A stretch of 64,000 nucleotides of DNA from Magnolia sinica (taxonomy: Eukaryota > Streptophyta > Magnoliopsida > Magnoliales > Magnoliaceae), in contig NC_080588.1 in assembly GCF_029962835.1 (NCBI RefSeq), positions 46,173,001-46,237,000 of the forward strand. Direction: 5' to 3'. The notes under the pieces are model-generated. The model had not been told where the DNA came from and made no database searches. It was given only the letters and a program-made list of their open reading frames with translations. Of the stretch, positions 36,041-47,216 are shown one piece after another. The translations under genes were made by a program, and so were the position numbers. The first letter of the stretch is position 1. Every line of letters begins with the position of its first letter.

Positions 36041-37010
36041 AGCATTTTGCTAGTCTCGAGCAAAACATACGCGAAGTGATCATCAATCTTCAACGTTCAA
36101 ATCACTTTTAGAAAACAATCTTTTGTGCAATCAAGTATGAATGAGTACAATGTAAAGAAGTGAGAGTGCAATTTTGAAATCCTAGAGCCGAATCACACGA
36201 GCAATCAATCAAAAAGTTTCTTTATCAATCATTTAAGAGCATAAATTCATATATGAAATTTTTTTAATGTGCTTAGTGAATTCTATTTACTTTTCTTAAC
36301 ATACTACTATTTCATAATGTTAATTATGCTCATTACCTCAAGTTTTATTGAATAATCAAGTACTGATTCCAAACTTATCACATTTTCCTTCTTTTTCCAC
36401 TTTTGAGATATTGATGGTCCCTTTTATTTATTCATTCTTTTCAGACTTTTCATTCATTTCCAGTTTTTTCATCATGCATGACTTTTTTGTCAATCTCTCT
36501 ATTTTTAACTGGTTCTTTTCATCATTTTAAGGTGGATAAAATTCTCCAGACTTAATTCTCAATATCTATCAATGATACACATATTAACAATGAGAAATTC
36601 TAGTATAATTCATAGAAAGTAATTTGAATGTAGCTTGTGACTTAGATTAACATGATATTCAAACTTTCTCTTAATCAATTAAATGTAAGAATTTAGATGA
36701 TAGTCTACTCGGTTGATCAAACTCCAACAATTAAAAGTTCTACTCGGTTGATCAAACTCCAACAATTAAAAGTTCAATCTTCATCTTATCATCATACTCA
36801 AAGCATTCTTAATTCCACAAATTATCATTTCTTAAACATGTTTATAACTTGAAAATTTAAAATTTTCACAAATTTTGTTCAAAACTAAGAAAACACTGAT
36901 TAGTTTACCTAATTCACACCCCTCAACCTAAAACCTATATTGTCCTCAATGTAAAAGATATGAGCATGCAATGCACATGAGACAACGAAAGGAAATGAGA
37001 AGTGATGGGT
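36041..37010 (-). other. 3' untranslated region of element A
   Basis: About 970 bp without a gene lies upstream of the 3' LTR. The part from 36,340 onward aligns well with 45,300-46,010, sharing CAAGTACTGATTCC, AAGGTGGATAAAATTCTCC and GATTAACATGATATTCAAAC. It appears to be the conserved 3' leader-like region of this retrotransposon family. Confidence 0.65.
36704..36773. repeat. Perfect 35-bp tandem duplication
   Basis: Two identical adjacent 35-bp copies, each beginning TCTACTCGGTTGATC. The homologous site in the copy near 45,750 has a single unit, so this is a local duplication in element A. Confidence 0.9.
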
Positions 37011-37950
37011 ATATTTATTTCGATAACAATGGCAACTTATCATATATGAAGCCGAACGCGCTTAAGGTTTATTATTAGCAATGACGATATGACAGAACTA
37101 TATGGGTAGCAATGTCGCCTGTGGCCTAAAAAAGCCCGGAAAGAGCATCACGCGCACCCATGTGGGTAGTGACCTATGCCAACTGTATAACTTCAGGCAG
37201 TGTCACGTGGGCGGTCAGAGAGCACCCCCTAATGAATGGGTCTGATCTCGCAGATGAAGGAAAAGTGAGTCTCTGAAGCAAGATGACTCCCCAGATCCCT
37301 GGTTTGATTTCAATAGTAATGCGTGAGGACGAGTCCCAGAAGCAACATGACCCCTCATTGATGGACTAGTAGCCTTGGATTTGGTACCCGATGGTAGCCT
37401 TAAGTGCCCCGTGAACTCTATAGAGTTACTATGGCCAACCCTGTGCGTAAATTCTATTGAGTTCGCGGCCCCAGTAGCTTCACTAGGACCCTCTGATGGA
37501 TCGCGGTTCATTAACTCCTAGACAACGATAAGCCCCGTGAACTGTAGAGAGTTATAACAACCATTCGTGTAAGACCAACTCCAACTACTTATGAGTCTAA
37601 ACTGTGATTGCTCCAACTAATTACGAGCCTAAACTGTGTGTATAACTAACTAGAATTAAAACTTAGTTCCGCCATTCTAAAACATCATATAAGCCATGCT
37701 ATGTTAACCATTACAATAGCTTATTATTTTGATTAGCATGTGTCTATTAAATATGCTTATGAGAATTGCTTAAGCTTAGAAATATTGTGAACCTTAAATC
37801 TTAAATTAACATGTAGATTCTGAAATTGCATATACTCGCATGACTTCGTGTGACTTCATATAAAGATGTAATGACAAAATAAATGCGAGAAAGTGAAATG
37901 TTATATTTCTTGTTCGAATACAACCATGTCGAGTTTAATCAATACATTTG
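37011..37950. other. Unassigned non-coding segment
   Basis: No credible gene is visible. Around 37,370-37,560 there are repeated phrases (CCCGTGAACT.TA.AGAGTTA and similar) and around 37,560-37,640 'CCAACTA.TTA.GAG' repeats, suggesting degraded retrotransposon or LTR material between the PMD relic and the 3' untranslated region. Confidence 0.35.
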
Positions 37951-37959
37951 CTATTTTCT

Positions 37960-40166
37960 ATTCTGAAGAAGATGAACTTTTAATGATGATATGTTTGTCC
38001 TTTTGAAGAAAACGATGATATTTTTTTGTCTCTTGTCTTTCTGATACTTCAGGAATACTGTCTTCCATAATTTGCAAGGGAGGAGGAGGATAGAAGTGCA
38101 AAGAGTCATCATTTGCTGCAGAAGAAGGTTCATGGGTATTCTTCAAAGGCGTAAAGAAGGCTATCCATCCTTCAAGAATATTAGCAAGTTTTGTTTCAGA
38201 AACAATGTCTGTTGAAGAAATCATTATGCAGAACTGACCGGGATAAGGGGCATGGTTGGTCTTTTTGAAATAACTTATGCCTTGGTCTTCCTGATGGCTT
38301 CTTAGCAGCGATGGAAGAATATATATATGGCATAGTCAGCTGGATAGATCTACGCACCAAGTAGTACTGATGGGCCCACCATTGCATCCAGGGATAGGAA
38401 GTATGGACTGGGTAACCTTGGCCCGAGAGTATGAAGTGAGATCCCATATTAACATTCAAGAGTTGCCTCCATATCAAGGCCCAGTTATATGGCCTAATGC
38501 CACAGTTCCTCATAGATCTCGTAACAACATCACAGGTTTTCGGCACAGTCTAGTCAAATCTGAATTGACGAGCAAATCTACTCGGATAATATGGTTCACG
38601 CTAGAATGTGCTACCTTCTCTTAAGGGGAGAGTATTAGATCTAATGGAAACAAGGTATGAATGTTTACCATAAGAAATAGAATTGTCATCAATAGCTTCT
38701 ATACCTTCTGGATGAATGGTGAATGGAAATTGATGAAAATCAATAGAATCACCATTTTCTATCTTGCGAGTGATCCAACCATGTGACTTTTCAACCATCT
38801 CCTTAGCTGATAGTGTTGAAGAGGGAGCCGATGGGGATTTGAATATGCCCCTCTCGAGTCATCAAAAGTCCAAGGGAAATTATACTCCTAACTAACCTAC
38901 AAAGAAATGCCAAGGAGCACAAACTGAGAAGGATTAGAGTGTTGAATCTGTAGGGCTAGAAACTATATCCCCAAAAGCACGATATAGAGAGCACAGAATT
39001 GCAGGAGCTAATGAACGTCTCTGACCCTCAGTCATCACACCAGCAACTACAAAGATGGATGGTCTGATGATATCCACCTGCTTTGAGTCGAGGAATATGA
39101 CTAAACTTAACCAATAAGCTAAGAAGGCAACTAATTCGTAGGAATGGCTGTACTCAGTGGTGCTTGTGATGTTCTCACGAATGGTTTTGAGATCCTGATG
39201 ATTATAGCCTGCAAAACTGCCAAATTAAAATAATATGGTTACTTCGGAGAAAGGATGAAGGTCTGAAGGGAAAAAGATTAAGAGGAAAGAAATATACCAT
39301 AGTCTGCAAGAGAAATGAGCTAGCCATTTAAGAGAAGTAATGTGTTCAGGATGGGAGAAGTTGGCCAGTTTTCCGAAGAGTTCAAGAGTGATCTTTGAAA
39401 TCTTAGATTTACTGTTTTCTACAGAGGCATGAGATAATTCCTCATCTAAAGAAATATAAATATCAAGGATGTTGCCTCTGATGGGGAGGCTTGCTATGTA
39501 GAGAAGATCCCATAGAGTGATACTTATCTCACCCAGGGGAAGATGAAATGAATTGGCAATTAGGGACCAAAAATTAAGAAAGCCCTTGAAGATAACTACG
39601 TTTCCATGAAAATGCTCTGATGTGGGTATAATAACATCAAGAAGATTAATCTGTTCCAGAGTGACGGTGTGTTTTCGATGAATAGCACGGGCCCAGGCAT
39701 TGTGGAAATCCTGAGAAGACAAAAGACCCTTGGCTAGAAAATCATTCGTTCTCCAAGGGACAAGACTAGTGAGGAAATATTGGGGGATAGTTTCAAAGAA
39801 ATGAGTTGGGAAAGGCTGATGAGGGTCATGACAAGGACATAGAAATCGCATCTTGTATATCATGCCAGTCTTTTGACGCGAGTCCTTTCCTTTTACACAA
39901 CCTTCCGAGATCCTTGGTTCTCTCCTGATCCAATTGTCTATGGAGACAAGGCTACTTTGATGAGTAAATGGTTTGCTATGTGGGACTAACCAATGGCGTT
40001 GTAAATTCAGAGGGATAGTGATGATTTGACCCATAGAAGGGTGTTGGAGCTCTAATATTTTTTCATTAATTTCTACATAATCCCAAGTGTGGCGGGGGAA
40101 GTGTTCAAGTGCTGAGGAAGATGAAGGATTTCTTCTTCTTGAAGATGAAGCTTTTGAATGCCTCAT
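37960..40166 (-). pseudogene. Plant mobile domain (PMD) protein relic
   Basis: The frame starts at an ATG at 40,164-40,166 and stays open for about 313 codons. It carries PMD signatures in order: SFHLPLGEISITLWDLLYIA then LPIRGN, a GVMTEGQRRSLAPAILCSLY block, PWHFFVG, and ARQFRFD followed by TVPKTCD. PMD proteins (MAIN/MAIL1-like) include host genes and copies carried by Ty3/gypsy and Mutator-like elements. A GT-AG intron of about 81 bp (39,297 to 39,217) would remove the first stop and keep frame into GYNHQDLKTIREN. Beyond that are real lesions: TAA near 38,935, stops around VG*LGV*F, frameshifts near 38,800-38,600, and TAG at the FD*TV position. It lies inside the retrotransposon nest, between pol remnants and the 3' LTR. 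Confidence 0.8.
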
Positions 40167-42099
40167 AATAAAGGAATGTTGAGATAAGTATGAGGTTTTG
40201 AGAAATTTCAGCAGAGTTTCGGAGCAGAGGTTTCTAACACTAAGTGCGGACGAGTTGAGCGGCCGAGTTGCATGCATAGGTAGCGCTAGACAGTTATACA
40301 CAAAGAGGAGGTTTTGTCACGCCCCAAACCTAGAGATCGGACTCATAGAAATCCCGATCACCGAATCTAGTACTAACAGCCTCCGTAGTACCCCATTCTT
40401 AGCTTCCAGCGCCTATACTCCAGGTTTCGGTCCTGGGATCCTAAAAGGAGGATTTTCCAACGTACATTTATCTCGTAAGAAGCATAATCACAAGTTTACC
40501 TAAATCACAAAGGCAACATCATCATCACATGTCTACTAATATAAACATTTGAATACAATACCGAAAGGGAGATACATCTATCAAAAATCAAAGCTTCAGA
40601 GGACCACTACACGCTCCATGCTCAATACTGCTGTAAACTAACGCCACTTGCACACATCTATGTGCATAAGCTTATAAAAAGCTTAGAGGGTGGTGTAAAT
40701 GTGTGCACAAGATAAGTGTCAAGTATTTAATATAATGCCATAATCATACAATGTTGAAAATACTGGTAAGATCATAAATCATACGATATCAGAGTAAGCG
40801 AAAATATACTGGTAAGTCCATGGATGCTATCAGTCGTACCAAGGCTATGCTATACAAGGCATGAATGCTAACGGCTATATTAAGGGTATGTGATGTAAAA
40901 ACATAATAAGCCAATATCATATACTAAGGAAGCAATGGAGATCAGCTATAGTAAGCCAAACATCAGATGTCGAGGATGCAATGCAATATGCGGTGTGAAT
41001 AAAATGACTAAGCTAAAGTGAAGTCGGGATGATAGTACATAGTATTGCAAGCTATGAGGTCTATCACAAAGGACTTCTATCCAAACCAGTCCCATACCTA
41101 AATTTAGATAGTCAGACTCAATGTGGTGGACTCCTGATCTCTGGTTAGTCGCCCGCCCAACCAAAATCCTGGCCATGCAAAGGTATACAATAATTAGTTG
41201 AGCACCACTAGACTGAGTGGATAGTGAATGAACGAGTATGCAACTCCTACTCAATAAGTCCACATATCAGTACGGTTCCTCTCTGCGATCATCACCGGGG
41301 TCTAGTACACTCTACATGTAACATGCCACCCACTGACACGCGACCATGCAAGTAGAAGAGACCTCACCATCCGCCTAGCCAATAGTCAGCCAATATCTAC
41401 CCGGCACGTCAATAGCGGACCCATTCACGAGCTGGTCAAACTCAGCCTAGCAATGCCCCCTACTCTCGGGCGGGTAAGGCCACACCCCCTCCCAACCGAC
41501 CACGACACAGTGGGAGACGCAGCCTACTGGTATATGGCCCTCATGCGCTCATATATATCCACTCAGTATCTATGTTGGAGCATCTCCTGGCCATGGAGGT
41601 TTAGAAATTTTCACCTAGAGACATTTATGGTACTCATATGCTAGAACCAAACATTTTCGGTGTCCCATCTGGCCATCCATGATATGCTTGTGGAGGCTAT
41701 GGCCCTGATATTGCTAGGGTTTATAGAAATCATGTCATACAAATGCGAAGTGCATGAATCACACTACTAGTCATGCAACAATCCTGCGTGCACCGTGCAC
41801 TCATGAAGGGCAACTCCGCCTATTAGGGAGCTCATAAACAATCTACTTAAAGGCATATGCTATGATTAGTCACTCCTCATATCAAGCATACATATGATGC
41901 GTATGAGCATAAATCATGGAACTATACTAAACATGTTATGTGGTGATGGATTTTGTTCATAATGAAGAGGGGCCTAGATGGCCTACACACTACAAGTATG
42001 GGCCTATCAATGGGCCCTAGGGAGAGTTACAATGTGGACATTTAACCATCATTGTTCTTACAATGTGGACGTCAAACCATCATTGCTCCCAAGGCACGG

Positions 42100-42310
42100 C
42101 CGTCAAAAACATCCTTACATACATCATGGTGGAATCTCACATCGCAACGGGCCTCATATACATCACATTTGGCCCACACAAAGGCCTCACATATGTCTCA
42201 TTGGGCCTCATATAAATCAAATGGGCCGAATCAAATGAGCCAATCAAATGGGCCGAATCAAATGGGCCGATCAAATGGGCCGAATCAAATAGGCCGAGTT
42301 GAATGGACCG
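42100..42310. repeat. Short repeats of an AATGGGCC(C/T)A type in the LTR
   Basis: A run of about ten degenerate 10-20 bp units ends in GGGCC (CATTGGGCCTCATAT, AAATGGGCCGAATC). The second LTR copy has a much longer run of related units (55,260-55,440 and 56,080-56,700). Confidence 0.6.
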
Positions 42311-42649
42311 AGTCTAATAGTCGAGTTAAATGCACCATTCATCCATTGTTAGAGATCATTATAGAGCATTAAAAATGAATCATATCCAAAGGATCATCTG
42401 GACCATACCACAAATGGCAGTGGTGATAATGATTTCCACAATTAAATTCCAATGGGCCCACCATGGTATTTATTTTCCATCCAATTTGTTCATAAGATCA
42501 CAAGGACCTGAACAGGGAAGGAAAACAAATATTATATTGATTCAAAACTTCTGTAATCCCAAAGGGCTTTCAATGGTGGGCATCCATCCCACTTTTCTCT
42601 GCAGTGTGGTCCACTTGATATTGGATCTGCCTTATTTTTAGTCTCAAGC

Positions 42650-43560
42650 CATGAGATGAGGTCGCCAAATGGATGAACGGTAGGGATACATCACGTGGAT
42701 CATGGTGGGGCCGCACCTAGCGTGGCATGTCAGTTGATGGATGATTGAGATGGAAAATAGTTGGACGGTATGGAATGAAACTCATACATCAAGGTGGCGT
42801 CCTCATCCAAAGTAGACGGACGGCATGGATGTGAAAATACATCAGGGTTGGGGTCCACCCATGTGGCCCACCTAAGATAGCTTGCCAGATGAATGGATGG
42901 ATAGTGTGTGTAAGACCCATACATCACAGGGGCCCCACGTAATTTGGATGGACGACGTGGGTAGAACAATACATCAAGGTGGGGCACATGAGGTACGACA
43001 GATGGATGGACGGTTAGATATAACACATACCTGGTGGGACCCACAAGCTGCAGATGTCAGCTGCAGCATATATATATATATAATATAATATAATATATAT
43101 AAGATATATTATAATATCATGTATGTAAACATCTTTAAAATGCCCACCGTCCAGACCCTCTCGACGTTCTGGATTGTGGGATCTAACGCATCCATCATGT
43201 GGGTCCACACGTGTGGCCCACCTCAATACATATGCTATATGAATATAATAAAATATTAATATTACCTCTCTTTTTTTTTTGAGTTAGCTGGTTGTACACT
43301 CTATTGTCAGTTCACACTACATTGTTAGCCACACCCCACTGTCAGTTCGCACGCTCCACTGACGGATGGTATGGATTTAGCACAGGCATCATGGTGGGTC
43401 CCATATGGAAGTGGCCCACCTATTTGGATCGACCTGATATTTGTGTTTTTCCTTCCGTCCAGGCCCAGTAATGGGTTGGACAGTGTAGATCCAACACATC
43501 CATCAAGTGCGTCCCACAAAGGTGGATGCATGGATGAGTTACATACTTCATGGTGGACCA
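42650..43560. repeat. Degenerate 60-80 bp tandem repeats (TGGACGG...CATCANGGTGGG) in the LTR
   Basis: Successive units read ATGGACGGNNTGGAT, then A-rich ACACATACATCA, then GGTGGGNCCCAC. About ten units can be followed with diverged spacing. The same units recur in the 5.26-kb sister LTR at 56,690-58,110. Confidence 0.7.
43068..43126. repeat. AT microsatellite
   Basis: Imperfect (TA)n with TAATA interruptions lies within the LTR repeat zone. Confidence 0.85.
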
Positions 43561-43579
43561 CACACACACCATCCATACA

Positions 43580-43616
43580 AGAGAGAGAGAGAGAGGAAGA
43601 GAGAGAGAGAGAGAGA
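43580..43616. repeat. GA microsatellite
   Basis: (GA)n with a single AGGAA interruption. The sister LTR has a (GA)n tract at the homologous place (58,127-58,148). Confidence 0.9.
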
Positions 43617-44394
43617 AATGGTGAGATAGAGGGACCCCGCCACTATGGGCCCCTCTCTTCATTGCATACATCAATGTGGGTCCCACAATAAGTGGGCCCT
43701 AAAATTTGAAATCAATGGTGGATCACCCACCTATTGCACTCCTCCTTGATCCCTTGAACTCCTATGCTCCTTGCCTTCAATTTTGATGGAGGTAGATGAT
43801 GAATGAATGGTTGAGATGGGAGATGAGAGGGTAGGAAGTGGGCCACATTAGAGCTTCTCCGTGAGAGCTTGGGAAGCTCATACGTTGGAGCTTGGGTTTC
43901 TTGGGAGTGAAGAGAGAGAATGAGAGAGATGGAGAGAAGTGATGGGATGAAAAGGTGATGGAGTGATGAGTGTAAGGAAGGGATGGGTGGAGAGAGAGAG
44001 TTAACTTTGGGAATGGAGGGAGATGGGTTGCTTGTACTTGACATGTACTTGTGATAGGGTGTGTACTTGGTTGAGGTGATTGATTAATTGATTGATTGAT
44101 GTGATATATTGTAGAGATTCTCTCGGGTTTTGCAATACGCGGTGTTTTCCTCGAACTGAACGCGAGTCCACATCTCTTGGCACATGTATTGCCTTCGCGC
44201 GCGAGACACGACGTCTGAACCTCGGCGACGGCGCGGTCGTAAGGGTACAAGTCTCGGGTCGAGTCGACTTTGGAATATGGGACATGACTCAGGGCTGCGT
44301 GCAAATGCCAATTACAAGTCGTGGGTTGCTGGAATTCTACCGAGAGGACCGCGGAAGCCTACAAAATGGTACGGGCTAGGATACGGGTCTCACA

Positions 44395-45190
44395 GGTTCG
44401 CTGGGAGATAGAAAATTTGAAGTGAGGAATGATTAAGTGGCTTGGTATTTACAGGCCAGGAGCATCGTCAGAGAGTTGCACGGGCAGGAGTTGCGTGGCC
44501 CTACACAACTCAAGTTTTACATGAAGAAGTTGATCCTTTAATTTGATTTAGAGAAATCAAATTTCATATCAAGGAGGCATCTACTGGGGTATAAAATTTG
44601 GTTAAGGGGAGAAGCTTCAAGGAGGAAAATTGGTGAAAGAAATGGAAGATAGAAGTGAAAGACAGGTGAGTTATGCGGGAACCATGTTGCCGAGAGGTGA
44701 GTTGCGCGAGTGTGTGCAACTTGTCCATTATCATGTTGGGCCGTGCAACTCTCTTGAGAGAGGAACAGATTAAGAATGCGAAGTGGGTTTATGGCACAAG
44801 ATTCGAGGGCTTACTCATGCGAAAGCCTATAAATACCCCCCTACCCCCTCATTTGAAGGATCGAATGCTCAGAAGACCAGTGCCTCTGACAGGTACTGGA
44901 GACAAAGAGAAGAAGAGGGGGTAGAGGGCGCAAAAGGCGCGGACCACATCACTCCTGACGAGTTGCATAGGTCCGCACAACTCATAGGAGTTGTGCGAGT
45001 ATTTTTTGAGGCAACGCCATGCTACATTTTTTCAGGTTTTCGGGCCGGTTTAGGTGTTTCAAAAGGATTCTGGCACTCCTCCATCATGTCAATGGAGGAA
45101 GAAATGCATAGAAAGCCAACGCAACTCATCTCCTTTGGAGATATGACTGATATAAGCCAGAATACTGCCGAAATTTATATTTGAACCAAC
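44395..45190 (+). promoter_or_regulatory. LTR-like promoter region with GAGTTGC...GCAACTC palindromic cluster
   Basis: Joined to 40,200-40,310 when the solo LTR is ignored, this region lies upstream of the PMD relic. It holds about ten inverted half-sites (GAGTTGC and GCAACTC), such as GAGTTGCGTGG followed by ACACAACTC, and GAGTTGCATAGG followed by CGCACAACTC. A plus-strand TATA box at 44,828-44,835 is followed by a C-rich stretch. It may be a fragment of another LTR or a divergent promoter; it has no recognisable protein. Confidence 0.5.
44828..44835 (+). promoter_or_regulatory. TATA box in LTR-like region
   Basis: TATAAATA is followed by CCCCCCTACCCCC, about 70 bp downstream of the main group of GAGTTGC half-sites. 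Confidence 0.55.
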
Positions 45191-45299
45191 CTGATACTTG
45201 CATTTTGTAGTTTCTAAGAAATTCTGCCTTGGAATCAAAGGATCAAAATGATGTAATAAATTAAAAATGAATGAAATTGATGATTATTCTCTTTATGCT

Positions 45300-46010
45300 A
45301 TCTTTTGTTAATATTAAATGAGATAATTCTCCAAATTAAATGCTTTTCGTTTCTGGTCGAAACACAAGTACTGATTCCGAACTTATTCCCTTCTCCTTTT
45401 TCCAGTTTTTGATTTTATATCGACAGTCACTTTTTTACACTTCTTTTTTTTTAGACTTTACATTCTTTTTAGAGACTTTTTTCAAAAGACGTTGTTATTC
45501 TTCTTCATCATTCATGACCTTTTTGTCGATCTCCTGTTTTTTAACTGTTTTTTTTCTTCTTTTTTTAAGGTGGATAAAATTCTCCAAACTCGATTCTCAC
45601 CATCTATCAATGATTCGCATACTAACAATCAGAACTTCTAGCATGTCTTACAAAAGACAAATTGAATGTGTCTTATGATTTAGATTAACATGATATTCAA
45701 ACTACCTCTCAATCAATTGAGCACAAGAACTTAGGTGATAAGTTACTTAGATGATCAAACTCTAACAATCCAAAATTCAATCTCTATCTTATCATACCCA
45801 AAGTATTCTTAAGTACACAATTCATCACTTCCCCAAATAGATTTCAACTTGAAACATTGAAAATTTTCAAAATTTTTGCTCAAAACTGAGAAAACACTAA
45901 TTAGTTTACCTAATCCCACATCCCCAATCTAAAAATCTATATTGTCCTCAATGTAGAAGAAATAAGCATGTAATGCAAAAGAGGCAATGAAAAGAAAAGG
46001 GAAGTGATGG
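45300..46010 (-). other. 3' untranslated region of element B (homologue of 36,340-37,010)
   Basis: It aligns with the region just upstream of the left LTR A. Here it is followed on its downstream side not by an LTR but by the unrelated 44,395-45,190 block, so element B has lost its 3' LTR or been rearranged. Confidence 0.6.
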
Positions 46011-46019
46011 ATGGATAAT

Positions 46020-46690
46020 AACTGAAGAAGGAATTTTGAGGCTTTTCCAATGATCTCAGTCTGAAGATGGGTTAGCACCAGAATTAAACAGATGATAAGC
46101 AAACTATCCTAAACAGCAGAAAGTAAACTATCCTAGTCTTAAATCATATGAAAGCAGACTAGGAAATAGGGGAAAGCTACTTAGTCATGCAGTAAGGTTC
46201 CTCCTTCGGCTAGTATCTTGATAAATTCCTCAATAAGTTTCTCAACAAGATCATCCAAAAGCCCATTTTGTAATAGGTTTGGATGCCCTGGAGCATGAAT
46301 TTCCAAAGAAATTTATGGACATCAGCATAAGGTTTCCTTTTAATCTCCAAAGGTATCCAAAGTATATATGATTCATCTGTAGAAGATAATTTCTCAATAT
46401 TAGTAAGCTGAGGTGAATGAGAGACCATAAACAATTGAATAACAAAGGGGTTGTTTTCCGTGGTCCCTTTAAAATCTGAAGTTGTAGGCTTTGGTTCAGA
46501 ATCTATCTCCTCCACCTGTAATGGTAAGATTTTAGTGTTAGTGGAAGGAGTGAGATCAACTTCTTATCTAATATGATTGTTTGAATCCGTAAAGTGCACC
46601 AGGCAGGCATCTAGAGATTCAAGAGTTTCCATTAAAAGAGACTCATCATCTTCAAATGTATCTATTAAGTTCATCTCATGAGTCAGGTCC
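46020..46690 (-). pseudogene. Element B segment downstream of protease, unrecognised
   Basis: After the protease, the minus strand reads MEEIDSEPKPTTSDFKG, which matches the start of the usual gypsy connector. It then changes to an unfamiliar stretch (46,210-46,440) containing SYILWIPLEIKRKPYADVHK. No reverse transcriptase, RNase H or integrase follows. It may be the edge of a deletion fused to another retrotransposon frame; the product is not identifiable. Confidence 0.4.
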
Positions 46691-46698
46691 TCATCCTC

Positions 46699-47085
46699 TT
46701 ATGGCTTGTGTAAATGAAACACATTGAATTCTACCGTCATATTCCCAAAAGATATTTTCATTACTCCATTCCGGCAATTTATGATGGCATTGGCAGTGGC
46801 CAGGAATGGCCAATCTAATATGATCGGAATTTTAGCACCCATTTTTAAAGCTGAGTGTGTGTCTAAGACGATGAAATCTACTAGGTAATAGAATCTATCG
46901 ACTTGAACCAACACATCTTCTATCTTACCTCTCGGTATTTTAGTCGAGCGATCAGCTAGCTGTAATGTTGTTTTGGTAGGTTTCAACTCACCGAGGCCTA
47001 GCAATTTATATACTGAGTATGGTATCAGATTTATACTTGCCCCAAGGTCTAAAAGTGCGTTATCAACCATGAAGTTTCTGATCAC
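46699..47085 (-). pseudogene. Athila-like element B: aspartic protease domain
   Basis: The retropepsin signature ALLDLGASINLIPYSVY starts about nine residues into this frame. It is followed by LGLGELKPTKTTLQLADRS and KIPRGKIEDVLVQVD, the standard order for Ty3/gypsy protease. The usual DTG/DSG triad is DLG here, as in the sister copy at 52,753-53,061 and as is common in Athila-type elements. The domain remains open over 128 codons, then gives way to the damaged 46.0-46.7 kb segment. Confidence 0.8.
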
Positions 47086-47216
47086 ACATGAGATTGTAGG
47101 ACTTCAAGGATCCTTACATTCTGGTGGAGTGTTTCGATTGATTATAGCACTAACCTGTTCATTCAAAAATGCTTCATTGTGCACATTTAGCTTCTGTTTT
47201 ACTGCACATAGATCTT

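Larger units (their letters stand above)
40315..44394 (-). mobile_element. Solo LTR, 4,080 bp, with 5-bp target duplication
   Basis: Ends are TGTCACGCCCC...GGTCTCACA on the plus strand, flanked by GGTTT (40,310-40,314) and GGTTC (44,395-44,399), a 5-bp duplication with one mismatch. The element at 53,660-58,920 is a second copy of the same family with the same ends. No gag or pol is present. Ends TGTGAG/TGTAAGGCCC...GGGGCGTGACA on the minus strand resemble long chromovirus (Tekay/Del-like) LTRs, so transcription is probably on the minus strand. It interrupts the upstream flank of the PMD relic. Small open frames inside are not supported. Confidence 0.85.

Noticed and set aside
43371..44379. 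Several overlapping frames of 75-175 residues in the 4-kb solo LTR
   Set aside because: They overlap in many frames on both strands within TGGACGG-type repeats and GA tracts, with no domain or codon pattern.
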